A program made the position numbers and the translations under genes. Of a stretch of DNA of 64,000 nucleotides, positions 41,333-50,564 are shown one piece after another (the first letter of the stretch is position 1; every line of letters begins with the position of its first letter). Source of the DNA: Phymatolithon calcareum (Eukaryota > Rhodophyta > Florideophyceae > Hapalidiales); NCBI GenBank assembly GCA_977006965.1, contig OZ345371.1, positions 2,046,001 to 2,110,000 of the forward strand, read 5' to 3'. The notes beneath the pieces are model-generated. The model was not told the DNA's origin and ran no database searches. It saw only the letters and a program-made list of their open reading frames with translations.

Positions 41333-42292
41333 ATGAAGGGTGTTTTCACACTCCTTGTCCTCACATTCCTCGTTCATTCACACGTGCGAGCTTTAATTGC
41401 AAACGCAAACCGTCGGCAACAAGCCCCAGAGCACTGCAGGCTAACGTCATGCTGTGGAATGACTAAGTATGCCTTGCGCAATTGCGAGAGTTACCATCCC
41501 CTTTGCGTTAAAGGCAACACCAAACCTTTCGTTCTGAAGCACACCTGCAGATTTTGTCGCCCAGGTCGGTGCAGAATTGGCAACAAATTTGTCTGCACGA
41601 CAACTTTCCTCAACTCTCCCAAGATGCGCTGGAGCTGCAGGGCATCTCACGGGAGCGTATATCCGAGTTCAATTGGCGCTTTCGACAATACAAGACGAAA
41701 ATGCAAACGAGAAAAAGGGAAGAGAGTAACGCCTCTCAGTTGTCAGAAGCGAGCCTGCTGTGAAATGGCAGTAGACGGGCTTATCGCTTGCAATGCGCTT
41801 AGCGATCGCTGTCTTCTTCCTAATCCTGTTTCCGTGCTGAAGAAGGACTATTGCGCGGAATGTCCGCCGGGCGAATGCAGATTAGGTCGCACTTGCCAGT
41901 GCACAAGGAAATTCTTCAACAGAGCGCCTCTGAAAGAGAAATGCATAGAATCTCACGGACGACCTTGGCCAACGAAACCGGGAGACAAGGACAAGCATAT
42001 ATTGAGCTGCCCTATAGGGCTGGCTTCTCCTGCACCTGTTGTCAATGCTACACCTCCACCATCGCCAATGTTGACGTCGCCCTCTCCGGGTGTAAAATCA
42101 TCACCTTCGCCTTCTCCGATCCTGCAGAAGCCGCATGAAGAAGATGTACCGGATTGTGTATGCCCTGTGCCAGAAATTATATTTGAGATGACTGCATCCA
42201 TGTATGGCTGGGCTCACCCACCGTCTTGCTCGTACTGCACTATTCTCCAAATTGTGGAAACTAATGATCGCGCTGACCATTGCACAGAATGA
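41333..42292 (+). CDS. truncated chimeric DCR protein without membrane span (319 aa)
   Basis: ATG at 41333. It matches DCR4 through signal peptide, both Cys repeats and the Pro-rich stalk as far as 'QKPHEED'. At 42146 the palindrome arm ends and the frame continues into unrelated sequence ('VPDCVCPVPEIIFEMTASMY' to 'NDRADHCTE'). If expressed it would be a secreted form with a new Cys-containing tail. Relaxed constraint is suggested by loss of one core Cys ('KFVC' for 'KCVC') and of the first 'WP' Trp ('VYPSS'). It is best seen as a by-product of palindrome formation. Confidence 0.75.
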   Translation: MKGVFTLLVLTFLVHSHVRALIANANRRQQAPEHCRLTSCCGMTKYALRNCESYHPLCVKGNTKPFVLKHTCRFCRPGRCRIGNKFVCTTTFLNSPKMRWSCRASHGSVYPSSIGAFDNTRRKCKREKGKRVTPLSCQKRACCEMAVDGLIACNALSDRCLLPNPVSVLKKDYCAECPPGECRLGRTCQCTRKFFNRAPLKEKCIESHGRPWPTKPGDKDKHILSCPIGLASPAPVVNATPPPSPMLTSPSPGVKSSPSPSPILQKPHEEDVPDCVCPVPEIIFEMTASMYGWAHPPSCSYCTILQIVETNDRADHCTE

Positions 42293-42351
42293 GATAAATA
42301 CCACCCAGGTAACCCAGCACAACGAGTAAATCGGAGGAGCACGAGAACTGT

Positions 42352-42600
42352 TCAAGTCCATGACCGTACAGGGGCTCGCAATGCGACCGCAGTCCCCGGC
42401 CGCCCCTGTAGTAGTCTAAAAGCTCTTTTGAACTCGGAGTCACTCAAAAGACCGGTAACGCGTTCGAAACACTGCCGATCACGCCGACGCGATGCTGAGC
42501 GAAATCGCCTCTCAAGCTTGTCGCCAAACGATATGTCAACAAGCGAGAGCAAGACAGTGACGATGCTGCCCACAATAGCTACAGTATTTTGCGCATCCAT
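42352..42600 (-). CDS. hypothetical protein with N-terminal hydrophobic segment (82 aa)
   Basis: ATG at 42600 opens 'MDAQNTVAIVGSIVTVLLSL', a likely membrane anchor, then a basic region ('KLERRFRSASRRRDRQCFER') and ends at 42352. Not recognised. Two E2F-like sites lie about 75-100 bp upstream. It could be the first exon of a longer gene truncated by the palindrome junction 200 bp downstream. Confidence 0.35.
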   Translation of the reverse strand: MDAQNTVAIVGSIVTVLLSLVDISFGDKLERRFRSASRRRDRQCFERVTGLLSDSEFKRAFRLLQGRPGTAVALRAPVRSWT

Positions 42601-42673
42601 CGTCGACACCAATGACAACAGCGAGCAGCAAAAACAGTACGAAGGGGTCATGGAGGGGTAAACAAGCATTGTC

Positions 42674-42703
42674 TTCGCGCCAAATCAAAATTTCGCGCCA
42701 AAT
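42674..42703 (-). promoter_or_regulatory. two tandem E2F-like sites
   Basis: 'ttcgcgccaaat' occurs at 42674 and again within 'tttcgcgccaaat' at 42691, 17 bp apart. TTTCGCGCCAAA is the consensus E2F/DP site of plants, animals and algae. Position is right for the minus-strand ORF starting at 42600. Binding is inferred. Confidence 0.45.
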
Positions 42704-42798
42704 GGGAAGCAAAACGGCAGAAAAGTACAGTTAACTTCTTTCCCTCAGGAATGAAGTTTACTGTCCTGTTCTGCCCGTTCTGCCCGTTTTGCTTCCGA
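42701..42798. repeat. imperfect inverted repeat
   Basis: 'gggaagcaaaacggcagaa' pairs with 'ttctgcccgttttgcttcc' across about 55 bp that are themselves partly complementary ('cagttaacttc', 'gaagtttactg'). Unclassified hairpin or small foldback element. Confidence 0.5.
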
Positions 42799-43984
42799 AT
42801 GAGAAATTACAGTACCGTTCAACCAGTAATATGCCCTAAAATTCGGGCACGGGCATGGGCAAAAGCGGTATAGACCGAGCCTCAAGAATCAAAGAAAAGC
42901 CAGAATCAAAAGCCAAGAATCGAGGATGAATCAAGAAAGAGTCTGTAAGGAAGAAAACATCAGTAAGAACAAAAAAAGAAACAGAAAAATCGACGATAAA
43001 ATAGATATGCTAGAAATGTGTCGACTTGCCTTCAATTGGGACACATGGTACCTTCTTAATAAAATCCACTTAATTACTACACAGAAAATATGAATTACGG
43101 TTAATTTCTGTCGCGCTGCTGAATGAATAGTTCCCAACCGGGGAAATGAGAAAATGAGGAATTGGGAACGCGAGTCTATCAAATAGAACACCTGCATTCG
43201 TGAAATTTTACTTCTTCTACTCCCTTCAGGTTCAAATTCCACAAGTGCACGTATTCTATTCGACATATTGGCTTTCTCATTTTCTCATTTTCTCAATTTC
43301 CCATTTTCCCGGCTGGGAACCATCGGCCGTAATGGATTGGGCGAAATCGGAATTCAAAGTTGAGCGCATTTGAATACATGACGTTGAATCATAATACATT
43401 TACAGTGCGCGGAAGCAAGCTCTGAACACTGCAGGCAGTTTGTCAATCATACTCCTAAATGGGTCCTTACATAGGCTTACACTCACCGGCCCCAACGGCC
43501 GGCGAGTTCCTGTGTACTTTATCATCATCCTGTTCATGTCCACTTTCCCTTCCCTTTGGCAGAACGTCTAACACTAAGTAAAAGCTACAAGCTACTTTGG
43601 TGTGCCGCGAAGGCATTGGCCGGAGCCCGTTCTCATTGTGAAGGCATTGGCCGGATCACCTTTATTCCACCTATCCCTTTTCCCGCGTGACCATCCAGCC
43701 GGTCGATTGTACGACCGGCGGCTCACGCGAGGCACGAAGTGACCGTTTGACGACACAGTTGCTTCCGGATTCGGACACCGTTTCGCATTGCATCATTTTC
43801 GGGCCCTTTATCAAAATCATTGCTGGGTAATGAAATCTGGAGCCAATCACATTAGGATATGTGTATATAGGCAGTGTAAAAAGCGCACTGCAGTGACTTA
43901 CAGAAAAGCAACTCCTAGGATCTGAGGAAGTTTTAAAAACTATAATCTGTATGTGATAGTTCCCGCACCTCCCAGCACAGAATA
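42799..43984. other. no gene seen
   Basis: A piece of the 'caagaatcaaagaaa' repeat at 42885-42930 recalls 31790-31860. Paired 'cattttctcat' words occur near 43145 and 43275. A TATA-like 'gtgtatatagg' lies near 43860. No gene is recognised. Confidence 0.45.
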
Positions 43985-44315
43985 GTACCAGGGGAAAGTT
44001 AACAGCGGGAGGAAAGCAAGTCGGTTGTCATACCGTTTTTCTCAAGCGCTGCACGCACGGTCTGTATGAAGCGTGAACGGCAATGCGAAAATGCATCATA
44101 AAAATTTGTGAGAAAGCCGTCAGGAAAGTTGTGAACATTGGGGGTCCCAAGCTTGTGACGGCTCACTTTGCGCCATTCGCATCTGACTTAAAAATATCAG
44201 ATTTAACGTTGATGGGCGGTGTGTAGTGCACTGTGCACAAACGATGCATTCGAGCCCAAGTTATCGTACCTTTCACCTGTGATTGCATCGATCCCGGCGC
44301 CACGCAAGCAACCCT
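43985..44315 (-). repeat. R3 dispersed repeat, copy 2
   Basis: Reverse-complement match to 23091-23425. A shorter related piece ('cagtactgtactgtaaaacc', 'gttaacgggggagaaa') lies at 44700-44775. Confidence 0.6.
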
Positions 44316-45077
44316 TAACGCACACACACGTCCATGTCGTACTACACCTTGCTCAAGCGCCGCTCTTATTGGCAGATCACGTGCGAGCATCAACATCGGC
44401 TTTTCAGATATATTTTTGATACTCGAAATCGCAACGCGACCAACGTTTTCAGTATAATCTTTGAAACTTCCAAAACTTGCTTTCCTCCCCCTGTGTCAGA
44501 AAATGAGGATCTGTAGGAAAATACTCTGTCTGTCTCTCCGGGTGGAGAACAGCAGCAGCAAGGTTTTTATTGTTAGGTCTGTTGAGATTACAGATGATTC
44601 TCCGGAGGTGTAACCCTAAGTTACACGTGGAAAGAGAATTAGATCTCGGCACTCACGGATCCAGCAGTGTCAGCAGCATTTATGATTAGTTCTTGCACAC
44701 CCTGTACAGTACTGTACTGTAAAACCAAGGGAATGTTAACGGGGGAGAAACGCAAAGCCGGTATCATACCACTTAGTAACAAACATTCTAATAAAAACGA
44801 GGCGCATGTTGTGCATAGCGAATTATGAGGATAACGCTGTATCAAAAATTGTCGACAAAGCTTTGCCGCCAACCTTAATTCTAGTTATTTCTTAAAAAGA
44901 AACGAGTCGAGCAACGAGAGCTGCCGCTACATTAGGAACTCTTAATGTTCCCATGATTGCTGGCGCTTCCACGTGGGTGCTTCCAGCCGCCAAACTTGAG
45001 CCACCTGATACGCTCGAACATCCTCTGTTTCAAATCGGACTCATTTCCCGCCAATCTGAAGAATGCTCCAATCTGGT
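44316..45077. other. no gene seen
   Basis: Spacer upstream of the GMC gene. Short overlapping ORFs lack motifs. Confidence 0.4.
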
Positions 45078-45119
45078 CTGGGTATCGCTTACAACCTGCA
45101 GGTTGTAAGCGATACCCAG
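45078..45119. repeat. perfect 42-bp palindrome
   Basis: 'ctgggtatcgcttacaacc' meets its exact complement around a central 'tgca', with no spacer. Located about 250-290 bp upstream of the GMC start. A perfect palindrome this long is unlikely by chance; may be a foldback insertion or protein-binding site. Confidence 0.65.
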
Positions 45120-45298
45120 ACGGCCAAGAGACACTTTTTAATGCTTTCATACATACTACTGTAGTGTCCCGCGTCTCTCAAGCACCACATCCGAGGCCGC
45201 AGAGAGATTTTCTCCACTGCTTGATAAATTCAATCATTGCCTGCGCTGCAGATACGCAGATAAGGCTCCACAGAATGCATCCAAGCACCGATCGCGGG

Positions 45299-45308
45299 GC
45301 TATAAGTA
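45299..45308 (+). promoter_or_regulatory. TATA-like box of the GMC gene
   Basis: 'ctataagtag' is about 60 bp upstream of the chosen ATG at 45366. Confidence 0.4.
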
Positions 45309-45365
45309 GCTCTGCGGATGTTGCTATTTTTTCCTTCAGACAAATGCACTTCGAAACTTCCAAAA

Positions 45366-47027
45366 ATGTATCTTCCCGTTCTCTTGCTCGCTCTCGTCGC
45401 CGTGAGCAATGCTTCCCCCGCCACCGACTATATCATTGTCGGTGGCGGTACGGCGGGCTGCGCGCTCGCGGCCCGCCTTTGCACCCGTCTTCCGCATCGT
45501 CGGGTGACCCTGGTTGAACGCGCCACGCCCCTAAATGCCACAGAACGCTTGTTGGTGAAATCCCCCCGCCTCGCTATAGACGCGCAGAATTCGCGACTTG
45601 GCGAGACCTTTGAGAGTGCCCCCAATCCAGGCCTCAACGGTCGTACCACGTTTCTCATTACGGGCAACTCACTCGGCGGCTCCAGCTCCATCAACGGCGC
45701 GCAATGGACCCTCCCCCCGCTCTCCCAAGTTGCCGCCTGGGGATTCCGGGGGCTCACCGCCATCCGCGCAGCCGTGCTTTACGCACGCGCGGAGGGTCTA
45801 ACACGACCGATGCAACCACCATCCAACCTTCGCCAAGAACTCGCCGACGAATGGATCGCAGCAGCCCAGAAAGTGGGCTTCCATTTTGTTAAAAATCCAT
45901 CCAAGGGAACACCGAGAAAAGGCGTCTACTTCAATTTCCAAACAGTATCCAAGTCTGGAAAGCGCAACGACGCATGCACTGCATATCTCAAACCTATTAT
46001 GGATGGCAAGTGCAAGAGTAACCTGCGATTAATCGAAGGTGCCACGGTGACTAAGCTGCTGCTCACGCCGCGCAGGCGAAGCTTTCGTAAAAGGAGCAGA
46101 TGCAAGTTCGGAAAGTGTAAATGCCTGTACTCTTACCGGCAGAAGCGTCGTCGTGTACGGGGCATTCAGTACGTACTCGCCGACTCGCCATTCACCAATC
46201 GAACCTTGAGTGCGAGAAAGCAGGTCATCGTAGCAGCAGGGCCATATGGGTCACCCAAGCTGTTGCAACTGTCCGGTATTGGGCCTCGGGGAGTGTTGAA
46301 AAAGGCAGGTATCCCTCTGTTACATGAATTGCCGGTAGGCCAAAGAGTGCAGAGCCGCAGTGTGGGATTTCTCTTCTCTGCGTATACTGGCATTCCAACT
46401 GTGCGTGAAAACAATCCGATGGAAGTGCATTCTGCAGCAGAACGTGCAAAATTCTTGGCCGGAAAGGGTGGGTTGCTCGGAAAGGGTACTGCGGGGACAA
46501 TTGGGCGATTCAGTCGGGACTTCTACCTGGTGATGACCAACGCATTCTCCACATCAGGCCAATTCGCAGGACAGCCACTTATTCTGTCACTCTGTCTCGG
46601 TCAACCGAAGTCATTTGGGAGGATCTCTGTGGTTGATACCGATCCTTTCGCAGCACCGAAATCGTCCTTGAACTATCTTGGTGGTGATGATGAGGCTGCG
46701 CGAATGGCAGTTTGCTTGCAGAAAATGCGCGATCTGCACTCCAAGTTGCCCAAGTCTCTCGGAGCAGTGGAAGTTAATCCCGGCGCGAATGTGTCGATCA
46801 CGGAGGACGTGGCTCGAACAAACGCACAGTCTGGGTATCACGTTGTCGGTGGTTGTGCAGTGGGAAGTGTTGTTGATGCAGACTTCAAAGTCAAGGACAT
46901 GGACGGGGTGCGAGTTGTGGACTCCAGCGTCATTCCGCGAATGCCTCGACAGGCAGGACCGATGGCAAGTGTGTACATGTTAGCGGAGCTTGCGGCGGAT
47001 CTTATCCGAGAAGACGACCGATGCTGA
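45366..47027 (+). CDS. secreted GMC (glucose-methanol-choline) oxidoreductase, 553 aa
   Basis: The second in-frame ATG (45366) is preferred over 45318 because it gives a signal peptide 'MYLPVLLLALVAVSNASPAT'. FAD-binding 'DYIIVGGGTAGCALAARL' follows at residues 21-38. GMC signature 1 is at about 100-114 ('GNSLGGSSSINGAQW') and signature 2 at about 289-306 ('AGPYGSPKLLQLSGIGP'). The catalytic-region His is near 490 ('GYHVVGGC'), then 'VRVVDSSVIPRMPRQAGPMA'. The family normally has Asn or His in this last motif; here it is Gly, so the active site may differ. A Lys/Arg/Cys-rich insert lies at about 237-267. Related to aryl-alcohol oxidases, choline dehydrogenases and mandelonitrile lyases; substrate not predictable. 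Intronless. A pseudogene copy of its 3' end is at 60893-61320. Confidence 0.88.
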   Translation: MYLPVLLLALVAVSNASPATDYIIVGGGTAGCALAARLCTRLPHRRVTLVERATPLNATERLLVKSPRLAIDAQNSRLGETFESAPNPGLNGRTTFLITGNSLGGSSSINGAQWTLPPLSQVAAWGFRGLTAIRAAVLYARAEGLTRPMQPPSNLRQELADEWIAAAQKVGFHFVKNPSKGTPRKGVYFNFQTVSKSGKRNDACTAYLKPIMDGKCKSNLRLIEGATVTKLLLTPRRRSFRKRSRCKFGKCKCLYSYRQKRRRVRGIQYVLADSPFTNRTLSARKQVIVAAGPYGSPKLLQLSGIGPRGVLKKAGIPLLHELPVGQRVQSRSVGFLFSAYTGIPTVRENNPMEVHSAAERAKFLAGKGGLLGKGTAGTIGRFSRDFYLVMTNAFSTSGQFAGQPLILSLCLGQPKSFGRISVVDTDPFAAPKSSLNYLGGDDEAARMAVCLQKMRDLHSKLPKSLGAVEVNPGANVSITEDVARTNAQSGYHVVGGCAVGSVVDADFKVKDMDGVRVVDSSVIPRMPRQAGPMASVYMLAELAADLIREDDRC

Positions 47028-47233
47028 GCCTGATCAGAATTCAACCAAGCTTGCGTGGATGAAAAGCTTACATTGGCAAATTCAAGTCAAGGCTCACTAC
47101 AGTGATGGCTGCTGAAATCCATTCGTCCCTGGTTTTACAAACGCAACTGCACTAGTGTTGCAGGAATAAACATCGTGAGCAGCGAATGATTAAGCGCTTG
47201 TAATGTTGTCGCAACGTTGGCAAAACCACGGAA

Positions 47234-47275
47234 TGAAATTTTTATCCCTTATTTTAATAAGGGATAAAAATTTCA
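47234..47275. repeat. 18-bp stem hairpin
   Basis: 'tgaaatttttatccctta' pairs perfectly with 'taagggataaaaatttca' around a 6-nt loop, about 200 bp after the GMC stop. Could act in 3' end formation or be a tiny foldback. Confidence 0.5.
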
Positions 47276-47352
47276 TTTAAAATGGGCCACGGGTTATCAC
47301 ACCGTTATCGGTCCGAATCGCTTTGATCTTTGTTGCTGGTGAGAATTTAAAT

Positions 47353-48304
47353 GAGGAAATTCGCTTAATGGCCACGAAAATTGGTCAAAGCACGCTAAAC
47401 ATCAAACCCTAGCCGAAACTACTACTCATCCGTTACGTGGAGCGCTGACAGTTGCGTTTTTTGGAGGGAAAAGGGAACAAGCAGCGTCTGACACTCATCT
47501 GAAGCTAGCGCACAGCTTGCACCTTCCGCATGAACGACAGCGCGCTGCCGAGCGTCGGCGGTGTCAGGATCACCAAGTCAATCGGACACAGCTGTGTTGG
47601 AGGCCGCTCAAGGGAGCGCCAATTCAAGACGGAGCTACTCGCGCGGCGGGCGCCCATGCTGACTGAATTTGTTGCCACAAGTGGCCGAGTTAGTGGAAAT
47701 GCCGCACAGCTGACGGAAATGGTCCGCAAACAAAGCGGTGTCGTGTTACAGCCTACATAGGCACACACCATAGTGGCTTCCAAGCTGAGCACGGATGTCC
47801 ACCACTTGGCGCATATCAGAGTTCTTCGCTCGTACCTGGCCGCAGTTCGGCAGCGCGATCCCAGCGGAGTGTACATGCTCACCACAAATCCTTTTCCTGG
47901 GACGATACGGCAGCAGCCCCACAGCATTTCTGTTACCCAAAGGGCGCGATGGACACCTGGGCGGCCTACAACGGTTTCGTCAGTGTTGACGCGGCCCACC
48001 TGACCACCGTGACGCAGGGACAGCTTTTCACCCTAGCGACTTATGATTCCAACAGACAGGCGACAACTCTGGCCTTCGGCATCGCACAGGGAGAGAGTTC
48101 ACTCAGCTGGAAGAGCTTCCTCTCCAGCTGTATTGCATGTAAATTTCACTGTCGCATAGAGTGCTCTGAGAAACGGATGAGTAGTAGGTTTCGGCTAGGG
48201 TGAGTATGATAGTGTATTTTGCAATGGGTGGGTAGTAGTATTGGCTAGGGTTTGATGTTTAGCGTACTTTGACCACTTTTGGTGGCCATTTAGCGAATTT
48301 CCTC
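47353..48304. mobile_element. MULE-B element 1 with terminal inverted repeats and 10-bp target duplication
   Basis: Ends 'gaggaaattcgcttaatggc' and 'ggccatttagcgaatttcctc' minus one base are inverted repeats. The inverted homology continues inward ('ctactcatccgtta', 'acggatgagtag'). The 10-bp duplication 'gaatttaaat' is at 47343-47352 and 48305-48314. The element is 952 bp, with a decayed N-terminal and core transposase inside. It shares ends with 53056-54105. Confidence 0.85.
47530..48150 (+). pseudogene. MULE-B transposase N-terminal and DDE-core fragment
   Basis: Frames starting at 47530, 47773 and 47949 follow one another with stops or shifts between. The last reads 'VSVDAAHLTTVTQGQLFTLA' then 'YDSNRQATTLAFGIAQGESS' and 'LSWKSFLSSC', the MULE transposase core around the first catalytic Asp. 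The C-terminal half, including the SWIM and zinc knuckle, is absent, whereas the related element at 53 kb has only that half. Confidence 0.75.
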
Positions 48305-48639
48305 GAATTTAAATTCATGCCGAGTTTATTCTTAATAGTTTTGAAAATACAGATATATTTGTATCTAACCCCGATTTTTATCCCATATAATACGGGGTAA
48401 GTAGATTTTTATTTTTTTAAAAAAAGCAAATCTAACGAAAGATAATCCTGTTGCAGAGTTTATTGCGAACACGAATGCATTGAAAGCAATTTTAATCTCA
48501 ATTGTGCACGTAGAAGCTCTAGTCTGATAAATGTGGGAAAGGCCCATGTACTTTTTCCTAGCATCTCTGAAGTTAATTTGCTGAGGCTGAGGTTAAGTTT
48601 TGATTTACGTGTGAAAGAAAGGAAGAGAGATGATATTTT

Positions 48640-48770
48640 TAGTATAGTGTTACCAACACATCTGCAGACGCTTGGGGCAACACTTCTGACGAGCCATACG
48701 GACTCAGTCGGGTCCCAAAGGCTCCATTTCAACAAAAGCAGCAAAGTGAGCAAAATTTTAGAACCGACGA
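48640..48770 (-). repeat. R1 fragment
   Basis: 'agtgttaccaacacatctgc', 'agacgcttggggcaacactt', 'ctgacgagcc' and 'caaaggctccatttc' match the 7963 and 20099 copies, more diverged. It abuts the next repeat. Confidence 0.7.
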
Positions 48771-49490
48771 CTGACTGCAACTCTGCAAGACGCTTACCGT
48801 ATTGCATTTGTAGGTCCCGTCCGTTTCCAAGTCCCTATTCTGAGCTACTGTCCCTGTTCTAAGCTGCATTCCTTGTTTGAAACCAAGCCTGTGGTGTCCT
48901 ATACAAGATCAAGTTCTTCTTTCGGTCCACGCGTAAGCGCCCCACACACCGCTGACATCGTCGTCCGTACTCCGACATTGATAATGTCATCGACTTCGTT
49001 GTGGAGAAGAGAAAAATGGCGATGGTAGCTAAAGTCGACTGCGCTAGAACTATTCGAAAAGCTCAATCACCTCAGGTAAAAAAAGGATATTCCGTGAATA
49101 GTCGACCATTGGAAGCACTGTGTAGTCGTTTACTCATTTTCTAAATGAGCCACCGCCAGTTTTATAAGTACTCAAATTATAGGCAGAGACAACCTGTACC
49201 TATGTGATATCTTTCAATTGTGAACAAAACTTGCCCTGTCTCTTGTAAAGCAGCTCCATGTTTTCACTCCAAGCCAGGAGACACGGTCTAGGTTTCCAAG
49301 CACGCAATATCACTTGCTGCTACTAGCAGCAGTGCACGACGCCTATACTGTCGGAGTACGGACGACAATGCCACCGGCGTGTGGATCCGCTTACTAACGG
49401 GCGCTAACTCGTGAACCGAAAGAAGAGCATGATCATGTACAGGACACCACAGGCTTCGTTTCGAACAAAGATTGCAGCTTAGAACAGGGA
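48771..49490. repeat. R6 element with ~135-bp inverted arms
   Basis: 48845-48980 ('tgtccctgttctaagctgca', 'catcgtcgtccgtactccga') is the reverse complement of 49345-49490. A third, single copy extended by the flanking 'ggacgggacctgcaaatgca' is at 56942-57155. Looks like a non-autonomous element with long terminal inverted repeats. The interior 48981-49344 has no ORF of note. Confidence 0.65.
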
Positions 49491-49715
49491 AACAGAATGG
49501 AATGACGCAAATGATGATGATGATCCTCCTCTAACTCGGCGCTGCCAAACTCCTAAAGTATAGGCTCGCTAAACGATCTATCGTACGCTATGCTACTCAA
49601 GCCAAGACTCAACTGGTGTGCTCAAGTCAGTCTAGAGTCGAAGAACCTGTAGATCCAAGTGTCCTCATCGAATCGAAAACAAGCATTGCCAAAAGTGCAA
49701 CAAAAAGGTACTCAC
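49491..49715 (+). repeat. R7 repeat, internally deleted copy
   Basis: 'aacagaatggaatgacg', 'cggcgctgccaaactcctaa' and then 'tgtgctcaagtcagtct' match 57276-57350 and 57786-57930. The middle present at 57 kb is missing here. Confidence 0.55.
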
Positions 49716-50438
49716 GAGACAACGCAAAGCAAAGTCGGAGACTGCGAACTAGCGGAAGCGTACATATACTTCGTAGCTACCTAAGTCCGACAAGGAAATT
49801 CAAGAACATCAACTTTGATCCCAGTGCCCTTTCTCTAAGGCTACCCTTTCTCTCCTGGAATTTCGTCTGTCGATCTTGGCACAATCCTGAATGAGTACGT
49901 CGATGATCAGTTCTTTTGAGTCTATATTGATAGTTCTCGATGAAGAGAATCAATGATATTATCAGCCCACTTAGATAGTTGATGATATTGCTCCACCGTG
50001 ATCATAGAAGGCTCTTTCAATTTCATAAAGCAGGTACTTGAAAAACTCAAAGGAGCTGGACTGTCCATGATGCAATAGGATGATTTCTTAAAATGGTTTC
50101 GAGAATCAGGTCCTTGAATCATGAGCAGATTCGCTAAAGCAAAAGCTGACCTTTCCCCACAGGCAATCCACATACTCGTGACATCCACGTAGTCAGGGGT
50201 CGTGCGCAATCCATTGCTATTGCAATTAATTGCAATTCGTAGCAATTCGACCCAAATTGGGTTCTGATGAAGAATTGCAATTCGAATTGCGGGAGGTAGT
50301 TTGTACGAAAGTGTATAGTTCAGCAAGAGCAGAGTTGTCGGAAATAACGATCACTTCAAATGTATCATGCGTAGTACGTGGTAATTGGTTGTCGGTAGCA
50401 TCTAATTTTATTATATAACTCGGGCCAGTATAAGCGTT
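49716..50438. other. no gene seen
   Basis: ORF 49922-50326 (minus) has no recognised motif. 'attgcaattaattgcaattc' and related words cluster at 50215-50300, as in the TTGCAATA-rich elements near 58.4 and 60.6 kb. Confidence 0.4.
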
Positions 50439-50518
50439 CACCGGGGGAGCACTGCACCATTTTGGTCCAAATCAACTAAATAACTATCGGGACAAAATGT
50501 TGCCGTGCTCCCCTAGTG
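50439..50518. mobile_element. 80-bp MITE, copy 2
   Basis: 'caccgggggagcactgca' and 'tgccgtgctcccctagtg' are the terminal inverted repeats. Same length and interior as 1533-1612. Confidence 0.55.
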
Positions 50519-50564
50519 TTAGGTACGTAAAATTCTACGTACTGTATACAGTTACAACGTTCCT

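Larger units (their letters stand above)
34214..42146. repeat. right arm of giant inverted repeat (7933 bp)
   Basis: Reverse complement of 26216-34166 with small indels and substitutions that become more frequent outward. It ends inside the truncated DCR copy at 42146, after which unrelated sequence ('taccggattgtg') follows. Confidence 0.95.

Noticed and set aside
26216-42146. Palindrome as a simple long-read fold-back artefact
   Set aside because: The arms differ by many substitutions and indels that increase outward and keep or break frames in a gene-like way. Not fully excluded without reads.
26216-42146. Palindrome as a Polinton, virus or transposon with giant terminal repeats
   Set aside because: No integrase, polymerase, capsid or transposase in the arms, no target duplication, and the left edge is a continuous host gene.
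45318-45365. Upstream ATG of the GMC gene as the start
   Set aside because: It would put 16 polar residues ahead of the signal peptide; the next ATG gives a normal signal peptide.
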